Position numbers and translations under genes: made by a program. DNA of 64,000 bases, from positions 18,771,513-18,835,512 of the forward strand of contig CAIIXF020000004.1 of the NCBI GenBank assembly GCA_903813345.2, read 5' to 3'. Origin of the DNA: Owenia fusiformis. Its lineage: Eukaryota > Annelida > Polychaeta > Sabellida > Oweniidae. This document shows, piece by piece, positions 34,601 through 49,600 of this stretch (positions within the stretch are counted from its first letter, which is position 1; the number at the start of each line of letters is the position of its first letter). The notes below the pieces were generated by a model. It did not search any database. It had not been told where the DNA came from and saw only the letters and a program-made list of their open reading frames with translations.

Positions 34601-37600
34601 GAACTCATTAGAGTGTGAAGTGAAGTCAAACCTTAATTTGGTGTAATCTTTTATGAATGTATGCTCTTCAGGTCTATCAGGCAATTGGCTGGGTGAGATA
34701 ACATGTGATGGGGTCACCAATGTGGTTCAACTACCAATAGAACACAACACAGAAGGTTAGGGGCAAGACTTAATAGCCCACATTTATATAATCTTGTCAT
34801 CCCCAACCTCCTGTCCAAATTCTCCTTATGCGAGTCATTGATTGAAGTGAGTTTACTTATGAACAAAAATCCCTGGATCACTAGTAAGAGTGACAATAAT
34901 AATACAAACCAGTGAACTTGGATTTTATCCTTGTGTCTTCAAAAGAGTTTAATCATTTTAGATTAACATTCTCACTCCTACTACTTTGCTTTCTTTAAGA
35001 ACCACTTTTACATTGATTTATCAAAGGACCTCTGTACTACATATTTCAGGGTTCTACCACTCGAAGCCTTTCTTGTTCCATTTCACCAAGAAGACTACAG
35101 GCTACAAAGAGGAACTTTTTGGTTACCTTGAAATCCTGGCACCAACTACACTCACTCTACCCACTAAAGGTATGTCACCTCAAGATCATGGCACACACAG
35201 TCTACCCTCAAAAGGTATGTGACCTTAAGATTTGGGCATACGCCACATACACTCTACATACTAAAGGTATGTCACCTCAAGATCATGGCACACACAGTCT
35301 ACCCTCAAAAGGTATGTGACCTTAAGATTTGGGCATACGCCACATACACTCTACATACTAAAGGTATGTCACCTCAAGATCATGGCACACACAGTCTACC
35401 CTCAAAAGGTATGTGACCTTAAGATTTGGGCATACGCCACATACACTCTACATACTAAAGGTATGTCACCTCAAGATCATGGCACACACAGTCTACCCTC
35501 AAAAGGTATGTGACCTTAAGATTTGGGCATACGCCACATACACTCTACATACTAAAGGTATGTCACCTTGAGATCATGGCACACAGTCTAACCTCAAAAG
35601 GTATGTGACCTTAAGATTTGGGCATACGCCACATACACTCTACATACTAAAGGTATGTCACCTTGAGATCATGGCACACACAGTCTAACCTCAAAAGGGA
35701 TGTGACCTCAAGATTTGGGCATATGCCACATACACTCTACATACTAAAGGTATGTCACCTTGAGATCATGGCACACACAGTCTAACCTCAAAAGGTATGT
35801 GACCTTAAGATTTGGGCATACGCCACATACACTCTACATACTACAGGTATGTCACCTTGAGATCACAGCACTGACCACCAAACATTTCAGTTTATTAACA
35901 AATAGATTCTCTGCTATAGTGAGGTGAGGTGAGGATTACTTCATATTTAATAGACTCAAGCATATTTTCTGATTGAAATGTATCTTTGTTTTTCAGGAAG
36001 CCTCCAAGCAAATGGTGAGCTTGAATATGCATTCAATCTTGAACTGTCTCAAGACCAGCAAGGCCTGATTGTCACCAGCAGCATGTGTGACACAGCCACT
36101 TTAGACAGGCATATAGGTAAATATGACACATCCTAGGCAGACACGTAGGTAAATATGACACACTTAAGATAGACACATGGGTAAATATGACATACTTTAG
36201 ATAAACACATGAGTAAATATGACACATCCTAGACAAACACATGGGTAAATATGACACATCCTAGACAGACACTTTGGTAAATATGACAAATCCAAGACAG
36301 ACACTTGGGTAAATATAACACATCCTAGACAGACACTTGGGTAAATATGACACATCCAAGACAGACACTTGGGTAAATATAACACATCCTAGACAGACAC
36401 TTGGGTAAATATGACACATCCTAGATAGACACATGGATATGTATGACACATCCTAGACAGACGCATGGATAAATCATCCTAGATAAACAAAGAGGTAAAT
36501 ATGACACACCCTTGGCAGACATAAAATTGAATATGACACATCCAAGACAAACATTGAGGTAGATATAAAAAATTCAAATCCTCTTCAAATTACCAGAGGA
36601 TCAACATCAGACATTGTGCTTCAGATATAATCTTTTATTGATGTTTAGTGTTTTGTGACAGATAGCAGGATCAGTTCACTTCATCCCCAACAAATGTTCA
36701 ACTTGAGCTTCAGCTTCAGATAAGAGTTAATATCTGACATTGGACTTGATATTTGATCAATTCTAAATCCTTGAAAAAGCCTACAGAGCCTTTATAAGAT
36801 CACACCAAATTTCCCCTTCAGGGGCTTAGTAGTGATGTCACTGAATATGAACTGGCTTTATTTGTATTTGCAGAATTAGGAGGACCCTGTCTGAACAAAG
36901 GAAAATGTATAACTACAGGGGATATGTTGACAAACTGGTACTGCTGCTGCATTAATGGTTTCCAAGGTAACCATTGTGAAACATCCCAAACAAACTGAGG
37001 AGGTCAATGAGACTATAAAAAGCTAACCCGAGGACTTCTAATTTGAGCAAATGTTAAATTCTTTATTTTACAATGGTAATCATATAGACTCATATTTTAG
37101 TCTTTAAGGGTCTAATCATGCTTCTGTATAATAGTGGTCAAATGCATACTGAAACTCATATATTGGCTACCAAGAATTGATGGTGCAACATGTAAACTCA
37201 AAGTGGGAAATGTCTATATGAGTGATATAAAGAACTAACAACATGACAAATGCAATTACAAAAGTGTTACAAATGCCAATGTCCAAGTCAAGTCAGAAAA
37301 AACTGGCTATAACAATGTCACCATCATCATATCACTTTAATTAAAGGTCATTATCTATTACAAGGACCCTGGTGTCCAAACTAGTATACTATGGGGTATA
37401 ACTTTGGCATAAACTGCTTTATTTCATACTTAAGTGGGTTTCGGGTAGATATCACTCGGGAATATATATCATATCTGAGGAGCGGGCAGGATATATTGTA
37501 TATGTCCCGCTCCAGGCCAAATGCGGTCAGGTATAATGTATCCATCCCGCTCCCGGGAAAGTTTAAAAAAGTTTAAAAAAGTATGAGATACACCAGTTAT

Positions 37601-40600
37601 GCACAGTCGGTTTGGATACAGGGAATATCCCTTGGGATATACAATACATCTTCCCTCAGTCCCTCGGGAAGATATATTGTATATCCCTCGGGATATTCCC
37701 TGTATCCAAAACCTCCCAGTGCATAACCCTTATTTATCCTATGCCAAGTAGAGTTTTGGGGAGATAAGTTGGTAAGATATATCCCATATCCTGATTTTGA
37801 GGTTTCCATATCCAGAACCTCCATATCTCCCGCCATATCTCCCGCTTCGGTGCATATCTTCCCGCTTCCGGTGCATATCTTCCCGCTTCGGGTAATGCAA
37901 TAAAATGACTTTACATATGAATGATTTGTTTATTTTTACACCTTGTACTATTGAAATGGCCATATGCCCCTGAAAACTCTACTTGGTATAGCATAAAGCA
38001 GTTATGTATGGTCGGTTTGGATATTGGGTTCATCCCCCGTGAGATATGCACATCTACCTTCGGTCCCTACGGTCCCTCAGGTAGATATGCATATCTCCCT
38101 CTGATAAACCCCATATCCAAAACCTCCCAGTACATAACCCTTATTTATTTTGCTTGTTAGCTGGGAAGATGAGCAAGTTCTGATTTTAGCTCTGATCTCA
38201 TTTCTTAACCTTTCCCATATTAGTCAATACAACATCATTAAATTATCCATGATTATGGCAGACATAATGTATTGAACACAAGACATTTTTAAATAAAGTT
38301 AGCAATCATACTCTTTGTAATTAGCTCATTGAATAGAAAGATATTTTCAACAAGTGGCAGCCGATTTAAAATTTGGTAAAATTAACCTAAAAGTGGTGAC
38401 TAAAATTTTGGGGACCTATAAACTAAGCTACATCTGCATTTTCAACCAAATCATGCAAGACATTTGAGAATAAAATTGGTGACGAATTTGTATTTCTGCA
38501 ACATATATTGAAACTTAGACATTGAGCTTCTTGTAAAACATCAAGCAAGTATTGATATTATGGACTACATTTGAAGTAAAGGCTAAAAATAACCAAAAAT
38601 CTTTCAACAATGATAACAAGAAAACAGCAACTCCACGGAGTAGCAAATCCCACCGAACAAAACATGTTTTGATAAATAGTGGCCAGCTTGAAAATTTCTT
38701 CTTGAACAGAGCTCCTTTGTACCTGGGTATCAGCATATAAAATTTGAACCAACCCAGTCTGCTTGTATTTGATTGATCGAAGATTTTTTTTATGAAAAAT
38801 GACGGCTATTTTGAAATCCAGCCACCAACTTAAAAATTTCTTCTTGACCAGAGCTCCTTTGTCTCTAGGCATCAGCATATAAAATTTAAACCAAATCTGT
38901 CTACTATTTAGTAGGTATTTAGTTCTCAAATATTACGTTTTAGCGAAAAATGGTGGGCATTTTGAAAGAATTTGAGTTTTGAGATTCCACATATTGACAA
39001 AATGACATATGTGCACGTGTACTTACATATACAATTTGGAAGTGAAACTATTTTCAACCGACAAACAGATGAATGGATGGTTGGTTGGATGGATGGTTGG
39101 TTGGTTTTATGGTTGGTTGTTTGGTTAGATGGATGGTTCGTTGGATGGTCATTTGGTTAGTTGGATGGTTGGTTGGTCAGATGGAGGGTTTGTTGGTTTG
39201 ATGGTTGGTTGGATGGATGGTTGGTAGTTTAGTTGGATGGATGGGATGGGATGGGACGGGGGATGGGTGGATGGATGGTTCTTTAGTTGGATATGGATGG
39301 ATGGATGGCGTCTCATTTACTCATTTATATATATATATACACCTTAAAGGTAAACTTTGTAAAATTCCAATCAAATTCTCTACATATGAATTTGAAATTA
39401 CAGTCTACTTACTTGCAATATCTGTCAATGATATTCTGAAACTGCCTCTTATCAATGCCTCCTTTAGGACTCTTCATCATGAAGAGATTGTCAGACTGGT
39501 GCTCCACTCCCCCATACTCTGGCACAAGGTTAGACTTCTCAACACCAAAATTAATACGCAACCTTGACTGTCTCAACCAAAAGGAATCTGTTGATTGACC
39601 ATTGTCTGTGAGGTATGAAGTATGGGTTAGTTGTTCTTCTACATGGAGGTCTTCCATGAATGTGTTGGAAGAGCCACTTAGAGAGAGGCCTCTGGAACCT
39701 GCAAGTACACAATTAAAAATATTTTTCATTAAGTAATAAGTAAGGATGTCACGGGACAAAAATGTTTCGGGATGGGAATCATCCATTTCGGGACGGGACG
39801 GGACATAATCAATAAAATAATCAATTAGTTTAAAACAGTTCAACAACTTATATTTTCTGTCTACTTCCGGTTATCCTTATGCAGCGCGGATCTTTTGAAC
39901 GTCGTAAGAGGGCTGTGCATGTGGCACGAAAACTTGTAATCTGAGATTAATTTTAAGTTGTTACCTTTCTTGCCGATGAAGTTCTTTGTTATTATTTAAA
40001 TTAAAGCATATTTCAAAGGGAAACACTGTTATCAATAAAACTGCATGTTCTGTTCTGAATTTTTGTTTATCATAATCACATATAGCAATTGCCACTAGAT
40101 GGCATTTACGCATGAATATAATCCGGCAGATAAGTTGTAAAAACGAAAGAAAATTCTAGTTTAGATCATATTTATTGTGCATTTGGGATGTTTTAGGGTC
40201 ATATACAGGAAGAATATTATATCCTGAACATGGACCGAAATCTTCGGTCCATGCGGGTTGTCCCATCCCATCCGAGACCAAAGTCCCGAGGGACGGGACA
40301 ATATCGGAAAACCGTAACATCCCTAGTAATAAGTTTGCATGTGTGTTTTTTGGGATATCTTTCGAACCTGAGCAATAGAAACTAGAAAAATAGCAACTCC
40401 ACAGAGTAGTCGATCCCACCAAACAAACAATATTTTATCAAATCAATCATCAATTTGAACATAACAAGATAGAAATAAGTCCCAGTTCCAGTTGGAAGCC
40501 ATTTAGAATTTAGTAGCCATCTTGAAAATTCCTTCTTGAGTAAAGTCCTATGTACATAAGGCAAAGCTCATGAAATTTGAACCAATTTGTCAACTGCTAT

Positions 40601-43600
40601 TTGACTTATCAAAGATTACATTTTTAGAAAAAAAGGCAGCCATTTTGAATAAAGAACCCTTCTCAAAAATTCCATCTTGTGCAAATCCTATGTTCTCAGG
40701 GCTTTGGCATACTAAATTTGAACCAAATCTGTCAACTACATGTAGTTGACTGGTATTTAAGCTATCATAGATTACAGGTTTATAGAGGTTTATTTCTCGA
40801 AGGTTTGTACAGTTGCGAATTAGTAAGTCCATTGTTATTTGTAAAAACCTAACTTGCATTTCTCAAAAGTTAATAACTTTGCAAAAATTTGGCATTTTTT
40901 TCGCAAGTTAGCAAATAAAGATGTCATGTGCAATATGTCATAATATAAGCCAATAATATTTGATAACTGAATCCATGGGCTTTCATGAAACCCCATACTG
41001 AATCTAATAAGTGCTAGGGATTCTTAGTTATCACAGATGGCATCATTTGATGAACACAATTCACATAGTGATTCCCTATTATACTTATTATTGTGACATG
41101 ACGGCAAAAAACAAGTACAAAGCAAGAGTCAGGATTAATTACTAAATTTTTAGTATTGCCTCACAAAAAATGGACATGAGCTTCATTCAGACTATAGTCA
41201 GTTTTCATACATTTGAAAATTGTTAATAGATGGACATACATGCTAGCCGTTTAAGTTCAATTTTGAGTTGCCATATTGGAAATGAATTTGAGTAAATGTC
41301 CTGACAACTCATATTTAAGTTAACAAAAATTACACTTTGTGAAAAATGGCTGCCATTTTGTATTAAGCATCAACGAATTTTCAATATTTATGAAATCCCT
41401 TTGTATAATCATCAAACAAGTGCATCAAAAGCAAAAAAGACTAACATCTTCACAAAGTTAGATAATTTCCTTTGCAATAACATTTGTGACATCAATAATC
41501 TCAATCGCTTGGGGTATAAATGCCTAAAAGAGATCTCCCACAGACACCCAAAAACTAAAATATTCTAATAAAAGCAAGCAAAGAAAACAAGACAGGAAAT
41601 TATTTCAGTTGGGATCAATAGGGGATAATGTTCTACTTGAAACACAACAAATCAAAGTTGGCCATCACAGCTGTAATTATTTCAGGCAACCACAAATCCT
41701 TAAAGATTACAATCAAGATTTTCTAGCCTCCTCCCTGGAGAGTTCTCCTCTCTTCAAAGAAATAATATAATCATCCATTATTTATTCACACAACTTTAAT
41801 ACTTTGATTAAAGGATCAACAAAAATGTACAATTCACATAATATATAACCTAAATGCTTAACAACAAGCATATAGATTCTCACACATGGTGGAAAAATAA
41901 TATTGAAATTAGAAAACATAATTGGAGATTGTGAGGGTAAGAGAGAAATATTGTCTCTGGATTACAGTAAATCTTCTACCACAGTGAATACAAACTCCTT
42001 CAGCCAATCTTAGTAAACATTTATCATTTCTAAAATGAGCAATTTCACATACAATGAGACAAGGTGCCTATGCCCCACAAACTTATCATGGCATCCTGAG
42101 AAATAAATGTCAGGGTTGTGATTCTCTAGTCAGGTAGCATGGAAATGGGAGATTAATTAATGAGAGCTTTATTGAACAAGTGAAGAATTGAGACTTCAAA
42201 TTTAGGTATATCAATCAGAAAAGGGCTTATCTTATATCATGAAGGGCTGAATTTTAACATTGGGATGAGTATTCTTTCTACTTACATATTATAGAAATGT
42301 GCTGCCAAATGTTTTATATTATATTACTATATATAATTTAGGGTAATAGAGACTTCCAATTAACTGCCAAAACTTCACATATATTCTCATCAAATAACTT
42401 AGTATTGTAAGATTTCTTGTTCATGAAGCAAACAATGTACCATAGTTTCTAATTGAATGTGTCTAGTTGCTCAGAGTTTTATTTTTTATTGATGTCACTA
42501 GATTTTTATTGATGTGCTTTTGGGTTATTTATTATTTCATTTTTGTTGTTTTGTAGACTGCAATTTAGATAGGATTACAGAGGGGATCTTGGTCTCCAGA
42601 ATTTCTTATTATTTTATCTTATTGCATACAAATCACATAAATTAAACATATCTAAGAAAGTAGTCAGACATTTATGGATAGTTAATTAATATTTTCCGAT
42701 CTAGATATGATGTTTCAGCAAGTGGGAATAACTTAAGTTGATACCGGTGTCATAGCAAGTATGAATATCTCATGTGATACTAGAATTATAGCTGTGAATA
42801 TCTCATGTGATACTAGAATTATAGCTGTGAATATCTTATGTGATACTAGAATTATAGCAAGTGTGAATATTTCATGTGATACTAGAATTATAGCAAGTGT
42901 TAATATCTCATGTGATACTAGCATTATATCAAGTGTTAATATCTCATGTGATACTAGCATTATAGCAAGTGTTAATATCTCATGTGATACTAGAATTATA
43001 GCAAGTGTGAATATCTCATGTGATACTTGAATTATAGCAAGTGTTAATATCTCATGTGATACTAGAATTATAGCAAGTGTTAATATCTCATGTGATACTA
43101 GCATTATAGCAAGTGTTAATATCTCATGTGATACTAGAATTATAGCAAGTGTGAATATCTCATGTGATACTAGAATTATAGCAAGTGTGAATATCTCATG
43201 TGATACTAGCATTATAGCAAGTGTTAATATCTCATGTGATACTAGAATTATAGCAAGTGTGAATATTTCATGTGATACTAGAATTATAGCAAGTGTGAAT
43301 ATTTCATGTGATACTAGAATTATAGCAAGTGTGAATATTTCATGTGATACTAGAATTATAGCTGTGAATATTTCATGTGATACTAGCATTATAGCAAGTG
43401 TGAATATTTCATGTGATACTTAAGGAATAAAGACTGAGATTTTATGATTTATGGCGTAATACATGACTGAAACTTTAATTCTGTTCATTGTTGAAAGACC
43501 GAAATTGTGTAGCGATTGAGGTCTTTGGCAATGGCCAGAATAAAATTTGAGGTCATATATTTGACATGAATCATAAAATCGAGGTTTTTGTTACAATTCC

Positions 43601-46600
43601 AATATGATAAACAGACAAGAAACACAACTATTTGTATTTATGAATTTAAGCGGTCATACTACCATAACATGCAGCATGAGATATTCACACTTGCTCTGAT
43701 GGTAGAGCAAGTGTGAATATCTCATGCTGCATGTGATGGTAGAACAAGTGTGAATATCTCATGCTGCATGTGATGGTAGAGCAAGTGTGAATATCTCATG
43801 CTGCATGTGATGGTAGAGCAAATGTGAATATCTCATGCTGCATGTAATGGTAGAGCAAGTGTGAATATCTCATGCTGCATGTGATGGTAGAACAAGTGTG
43901 AATATCTCATGCTGCATGTGATGGTAGAGCAAGTGGGAATATCTCATGCTGCATGTGATGGTAGAGCAAGTGTGAATATCTCGTGCTGCATGTGATGGTT
44001 GAGCAAATGTGAATATCTCATGCTGCATGTAATGGTAGAGCAAGTGTGAATATCTCATGCTGCATGTGATGGTAGAACAAGTGTGAATATCTCATGCTGC
44101 ATGTGATGGTAGAGCAAGTGTGAATATCTCATGCTGCATGTGATGGTTGAGCAAATGTGAATATCTCATGCTGCATGTAATGGTTGAGCAAATGTGAATA
44201 TCTCATGCTGCATGTGATGGTAAAGCAAGTGTGAATACTCATGCTGCATGTGATGGTAGAGCAAGTGTGAATATCTCATGCTGCATGTGATGGTAGAACA
44301 AGTGTGAATATCTCATGATGCATGTGATGGTAGAGCAAATGTGAATATCTCATGCTGCATGTAATGGTAGAGCAAATGTGAATATCTCATGCTGCATGTG
44401 ATGGTAGAGCAAATGTGAATATGTCATGCTGCATGTAATGGTAGAACAAGTGTGAATATCTCATGCTGCATGTGATGGTAGAGCAAATGTGAATATCTCA
44501 TGCTGCATGTAATGGTAGAGCAAATGTGAATATCTCATGCTGTATGTGATGGTAGAGCAAGTGTGAATATCTCATGCTGCATGTGATGGTAGAGCAAATG
44601 TGAATATGTCATGCTGCATGTAATGGTAGAACAAATGTGAATATCTCATGCTGCATGTAATGGTAGAGCAAGTGTGAATATCTCATGCTGCATGTGATGG
44701 TAGAGCAAATGTGAATATCTCATGCTGCATGTGATGGTAGAACAAGTGTGAATATCTCATGCTGCATGTGATGGTAGAGCAAGTGTGAATATCTCATGCT
44801 GCATGTGATGGTAGAGCAAATGTGAATATCTCATGCTGCATGTAATGGTAGAGCAAGTGTGAATATCTCATGCTGCATATGATGGTAGAACAAGTGTGAA
44901 TATCTCATGCTGCATGTGATGGTAGAGCAAGTGTGAATATCTCATGCTGCATGTGATGGTAGAGCAAGTGTGAATACTCATGCTGCATGTAATGGTTGAG
45001 CAAGTGTGAATATCTCATGCTGCATGTAATGGTAGAACAAGTGTGAATACCTCATGCTGTATGTGATGGTAGAGCAAGTGTGACTATCTCATGCTGTATG
45101 TGATGGTAGCGCAAGTGTGAATACTCATGCTGCATGTAATGGTTGAGCAAATGTGAATATCTCATGCTGCATGTAATGGTTGAGCAAATGTGAATATCTC
45201 ATGCTGCATGTAATGGTAGAGCAAATGTGAATATCTCATGCTGCATGTAATGGTAGAACAAGTGTGAATATCTCATGCTGCATGTAATGGTTGAGCAAAT
45301 GTGAATATCTCATGCTGCATGTAATGGTAGAGCAAATGTGAATATCTCATGCTGCATGTGATGGTAGAGCAAATGTGAATATGTCATGCTGCATGTAATG
45401 GTAGAACAAGTGTGAATATCTCATGCTGCATGTGATGGTAGTGCAAGTGTGAATATCTCATGCTGCATGTAATGGTAGAACAAGTGTGAATATCTCATGC
45501 TGCATGTGATGGTAGAGCAAGTGTGAATATCTCATGCTGCATGTAATGGTAGAACAAGTGTGAATATCTCATGCTGCATGTAATGGTAGAGCAAATGTGA
45601 ATATCTCATGCTGCATGTGATGGTAGAGCAAATGTGAATATGTCATGCTGCATGTAATGGTAGAACAAGTGTGAATATCTCATGCTGCATGTGATGGTAG
45701 AGCAAGTGTGAATATCTCATGCTGCATGTAATGGTAGAACAAGTGTGAATATCTCATGCTGCATGTGATGGTAGAGCAAGTGTGAATATCTCATGCTGCA
45801 TGTGATGGTAGAGCAAATGTGAATATCTCATGCTGCATGTAATGGTAGAGCAAGTGTGAATATCTCATGCTGCATGTGATGGTAGAACAAGTGTGAATAC
45901 TCATGCTGCATGTAATGGTTGAGCAAATGTGAATATCTCATGCTGCATGTAATGGTAGAACAAGTGTGAATATCTCATGCTGTATGTGATGGTAGAGCAA
46001 ATGTGAATATCTCATGCTGCATGTAATGGTAGAACAAGTGTGAATATCTCATGCTGCATGTGATGGTAGAACAAGTGTGAATATCTCATGCTGCATGTGA
46101 TGGTAGAGCAAGTGTGAATATCTCATGCTGCATGTAATGGTAGAACAAGTGTGAATATCTCATGCTGTATGTGATGGTAGAGCAAATGTGAATATCTCAT
46201 GCTGCATGTGATGGTAGAGCAAGTGTGAATATCTCATGCTGCATGTAATGGTAGAACAAGTGTGAATATCTCATGCTGTATGTGATGGTAGAGCAAATGT
46301 GAATATCTCATATTGCATGTGATGGTAGAGCAAATGTGAATATCTCATGTTGCATGTGCAAGAATCTCTCAACGTTGACATGCTATGAAAAATGAGCTAT
46401 TAAATTGCAACAGCATAAAACTCATCAACTTTGAAGTATCTATGACTAAGTAATCCAATAAGATATCTCACTCATCAAGTCATATTTATTCATGAGTATC
46501 ATATGAAAAGTTTCCCTTTGCTTTAAAATCAATTCATCCATGTCAAAATTGAGTTCCATCTTATTTTATAGGATTAAACAAAAGCCACTGTTCTTCTAGT

Positions 46601-49600
46601 TGTTTGGTTATCAACTGTATTCTGAATGGCATTTGTGATTTTCTTATGCTTTCTAACCATTACTTAATGCCATAGATATGATTTCACATTTTCTAGATTC
46701 ATTGTTCTAGCAAGTTATCTGCATAATATATATATGTATTACATACCTAGCGAAGCATTTGTATGGAAGTCAATGGAGCTGAAGAACGGCTATATATTCC
46801 TGTATAGCCGCCAAACTTTACACCATGACAATCGTATGACATCACGTTTTATTTCTTACATATTCCAATCGCACACAGACGTGTGACGTCATTGATATAA
46901 CATGAAAACAAAGCATTTTTGTCTTTTTTCACGCATATATTTCTACATATTAAATTCATGAAATGTAATGTAAAATGTACTTTAGGTCTGTCGTCAATAT
47001 AACCCTCGCAAGCTCGGGCTATATTGACGTCAGACCTCAGGCATATATTCAATGATAGGGACATAATGGCTAAATATAGCCTTACAACCATTCACAGATA
47101 AGTTAACACATAAACCCAATAGTCCTTTAACAAATACCCAGGCTAAGAGATCAAAATGTCATATGCTTCTATGGGTTTGTTTGTCATGCTACCACATTGC
47201 AGAGCTTGACTTGCTAATATTCTGATTCAATAAATGAAACCTGAGCCATAAAAATAGATAAGATATAAAACAATTTCCCGAGCAAACAACTAAATGTAAG
47301 GAATTTCTATTACCCAAAACAATAAAAAGGTCAGACAGGCCTATGTCATGTATTCTCTATGAGTTCAATTGTTTGGCATTTATACAATATCTACTGGTTA
47401 AAGTGATTTACAAACTTAATTCTCTGCTAATTTTTCTCTTCATCCTTCCATATGTATAGAACTTTATCCTAATCGAGGTTATATAGAGAGGTGTTCATGG
47501 TACTGATTTGTTCACAGGAGAGAGGTGTTCATGGTACTGATTTTTTAACAGGCGAGAGGTGTTCATGATACTGATTTGTTCACAGGAAAGAGGTGTTCAT
47601 GGTACTAATTTGTTAACAGGCGAGAGGTGTTCATGATACTGATTTGTTCACAGGAGAGAGGTGTTCGTGGTACTGATTGTTGCCTTAGTTAACTAATAAT
47701 ATTACCTAATGTTACCTAATGTCACATGCTTTTATAATTAAGTTGCTGGATTATCATTCATTTTATATGTTGCCATTTGTGATTAAGTTTAACAAATCTC
47801 AAGTCATATTAGTGCAGAAGGCAAAGTATCCCTACGTCATTGCTGAGTCAGAATATTGTGTAACCTTTGTCTAACCATTTGTTTCATTATAACTTCCAAT
47901 CAATGTGCTAGAATACATCCTTGCAAACCCTCTGCCCATATAAGGAAACCCCTGCTGCATAACCACCAAATCACTGTGCAATACATACTATTATCACATC
48001 CCAGCCCATTGCCAGGTATGGTCAGTATATACTGACAGGTATACTTTCAGTCTATACTGACAGGTCAACTTTTAGTCTAGTTTCAGTATACTTTCAGTAT
48101 ATGTCCCATGTTAAAATTCAATTGACAGGTATGTTTCAATTATGGTAATTAGACCTACCAGTATGGTTTCAGTATACTTTCAGTATAAACCAATGGGTAT
48201 ACATTCAGTATACTTTCAGTATATACATACCAGTATGGTTTCAGTATAATTTCAGTATATACCAAGGGGTATACATTTAGTATATACATATGGGTATACT
48301 TTCAGTATGGTATCAGTATATACCTATAGGTGAACATTTAGTCTATACTGACAGTCTTAACATGTCAGTCTGTAGACTGATATAGATGAGTATGACTCTT
48401 ACAATGAGATACCTTGAATTTTAAATCATTCTGCAGATGAGAAAAATTAGTACATGTAATTTGGATAGCAGTCTTATTTTCTAGCATTACATTATCTAAT
48501 TTTTTAGATGCAGGATTATGAAGACTTCTAAAAGACATACCACAAATAAATTAATATTCTTATATTAACTATATTCAAGTTTTATTCATGATGTATTTTT
48601 GATGCAAAGTTTTAATTTTCAAATTTTAACTGTATTTCTTTTTTAAATTTTACTATGACTGTATCTTTCATATCTTTCTCTCATTTTTTGTGTTTTCAAT
48701 GTATAAAACATTCAATGTAATTCTGAGCAGGGATGCTCCCCTGCCACCTAGTCTGGTAGGACAGGTTGTGGAAACAAATGGTCATAAAATAGAACTTACA
48801 TATGAATAATTGTTGACTTATAGTTTTATCATGAATTTTGCATTTGCCGTTTATATTATAAAATGATAAAGTAAAACTGGTATATGTTCAATCTAATCAT
48901 TATTTATCAGAGTTTATTTGGTATGCTTTCAGTATACTATTGAAAATCATAAGTAAAACTGGTATGCTTTCAGTATATTTAGTATTTATCAGAGTTTGTT
49001 TGGTATGCTTTCAGTATACTATTGAAAATCATAAGTAAAACAGGTATACTTTCAGTATATTCAGTATCTTCATACCTATTTACAGATCTATATTCAGTAT
49101 ATATACCTATTAATTGGTATGGTATCAGTCTGGTATCAGTATAGACCTATCAACAAGGTATACTTTTAGTATACTTTTGGTATAGACTGACTATACCTGG
49201 CAATAGGCTGGGATACTATGTAGAAATCTAGTAATTTAATTGGTTGCTTTCTATGACATATTTCCCGTATCACATAAATTTCATGATACGAGCACACGTA
49301 CCACACGTTGTCTATGGTAACGAAATAACATCATACAACTTCATTCTATTCTTTCCTAATTGAAAATGACGTCACATATAGGCTATGTTATTATTATTTC
49401 TTAGAAATAACGAAAATACGCTGTGTTCATGGTACTGATATGTTCACAGGAGAGAGGTGTTCATGGTACTAATGTGTTCACAGGAGAGAGGTGTTCATGG
49501 TACTGACATGTTCACAGGAGAGAGGTGTTCATGGTAGTGATGTGTTCATAAGAGAAAGGTGTTCATGGTATGGATGTGTTCACAGGAGAGAAGTGTTCAT

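Noticed and set aside
42733-43423. 218-codon minus-strand frame and its plus-strand counterparts
   Set aside because: Product of the 36-bp tandem unit; the peptide is a 12-residue repeat with no other support.
43660-46355. CRISPR-like regular array
   Set aside because: Units are contiguous with no unique spacers, and the window is eukaryotic. The same holds for the 30-, 33-, 34-, 39- and 75-bp arrays.
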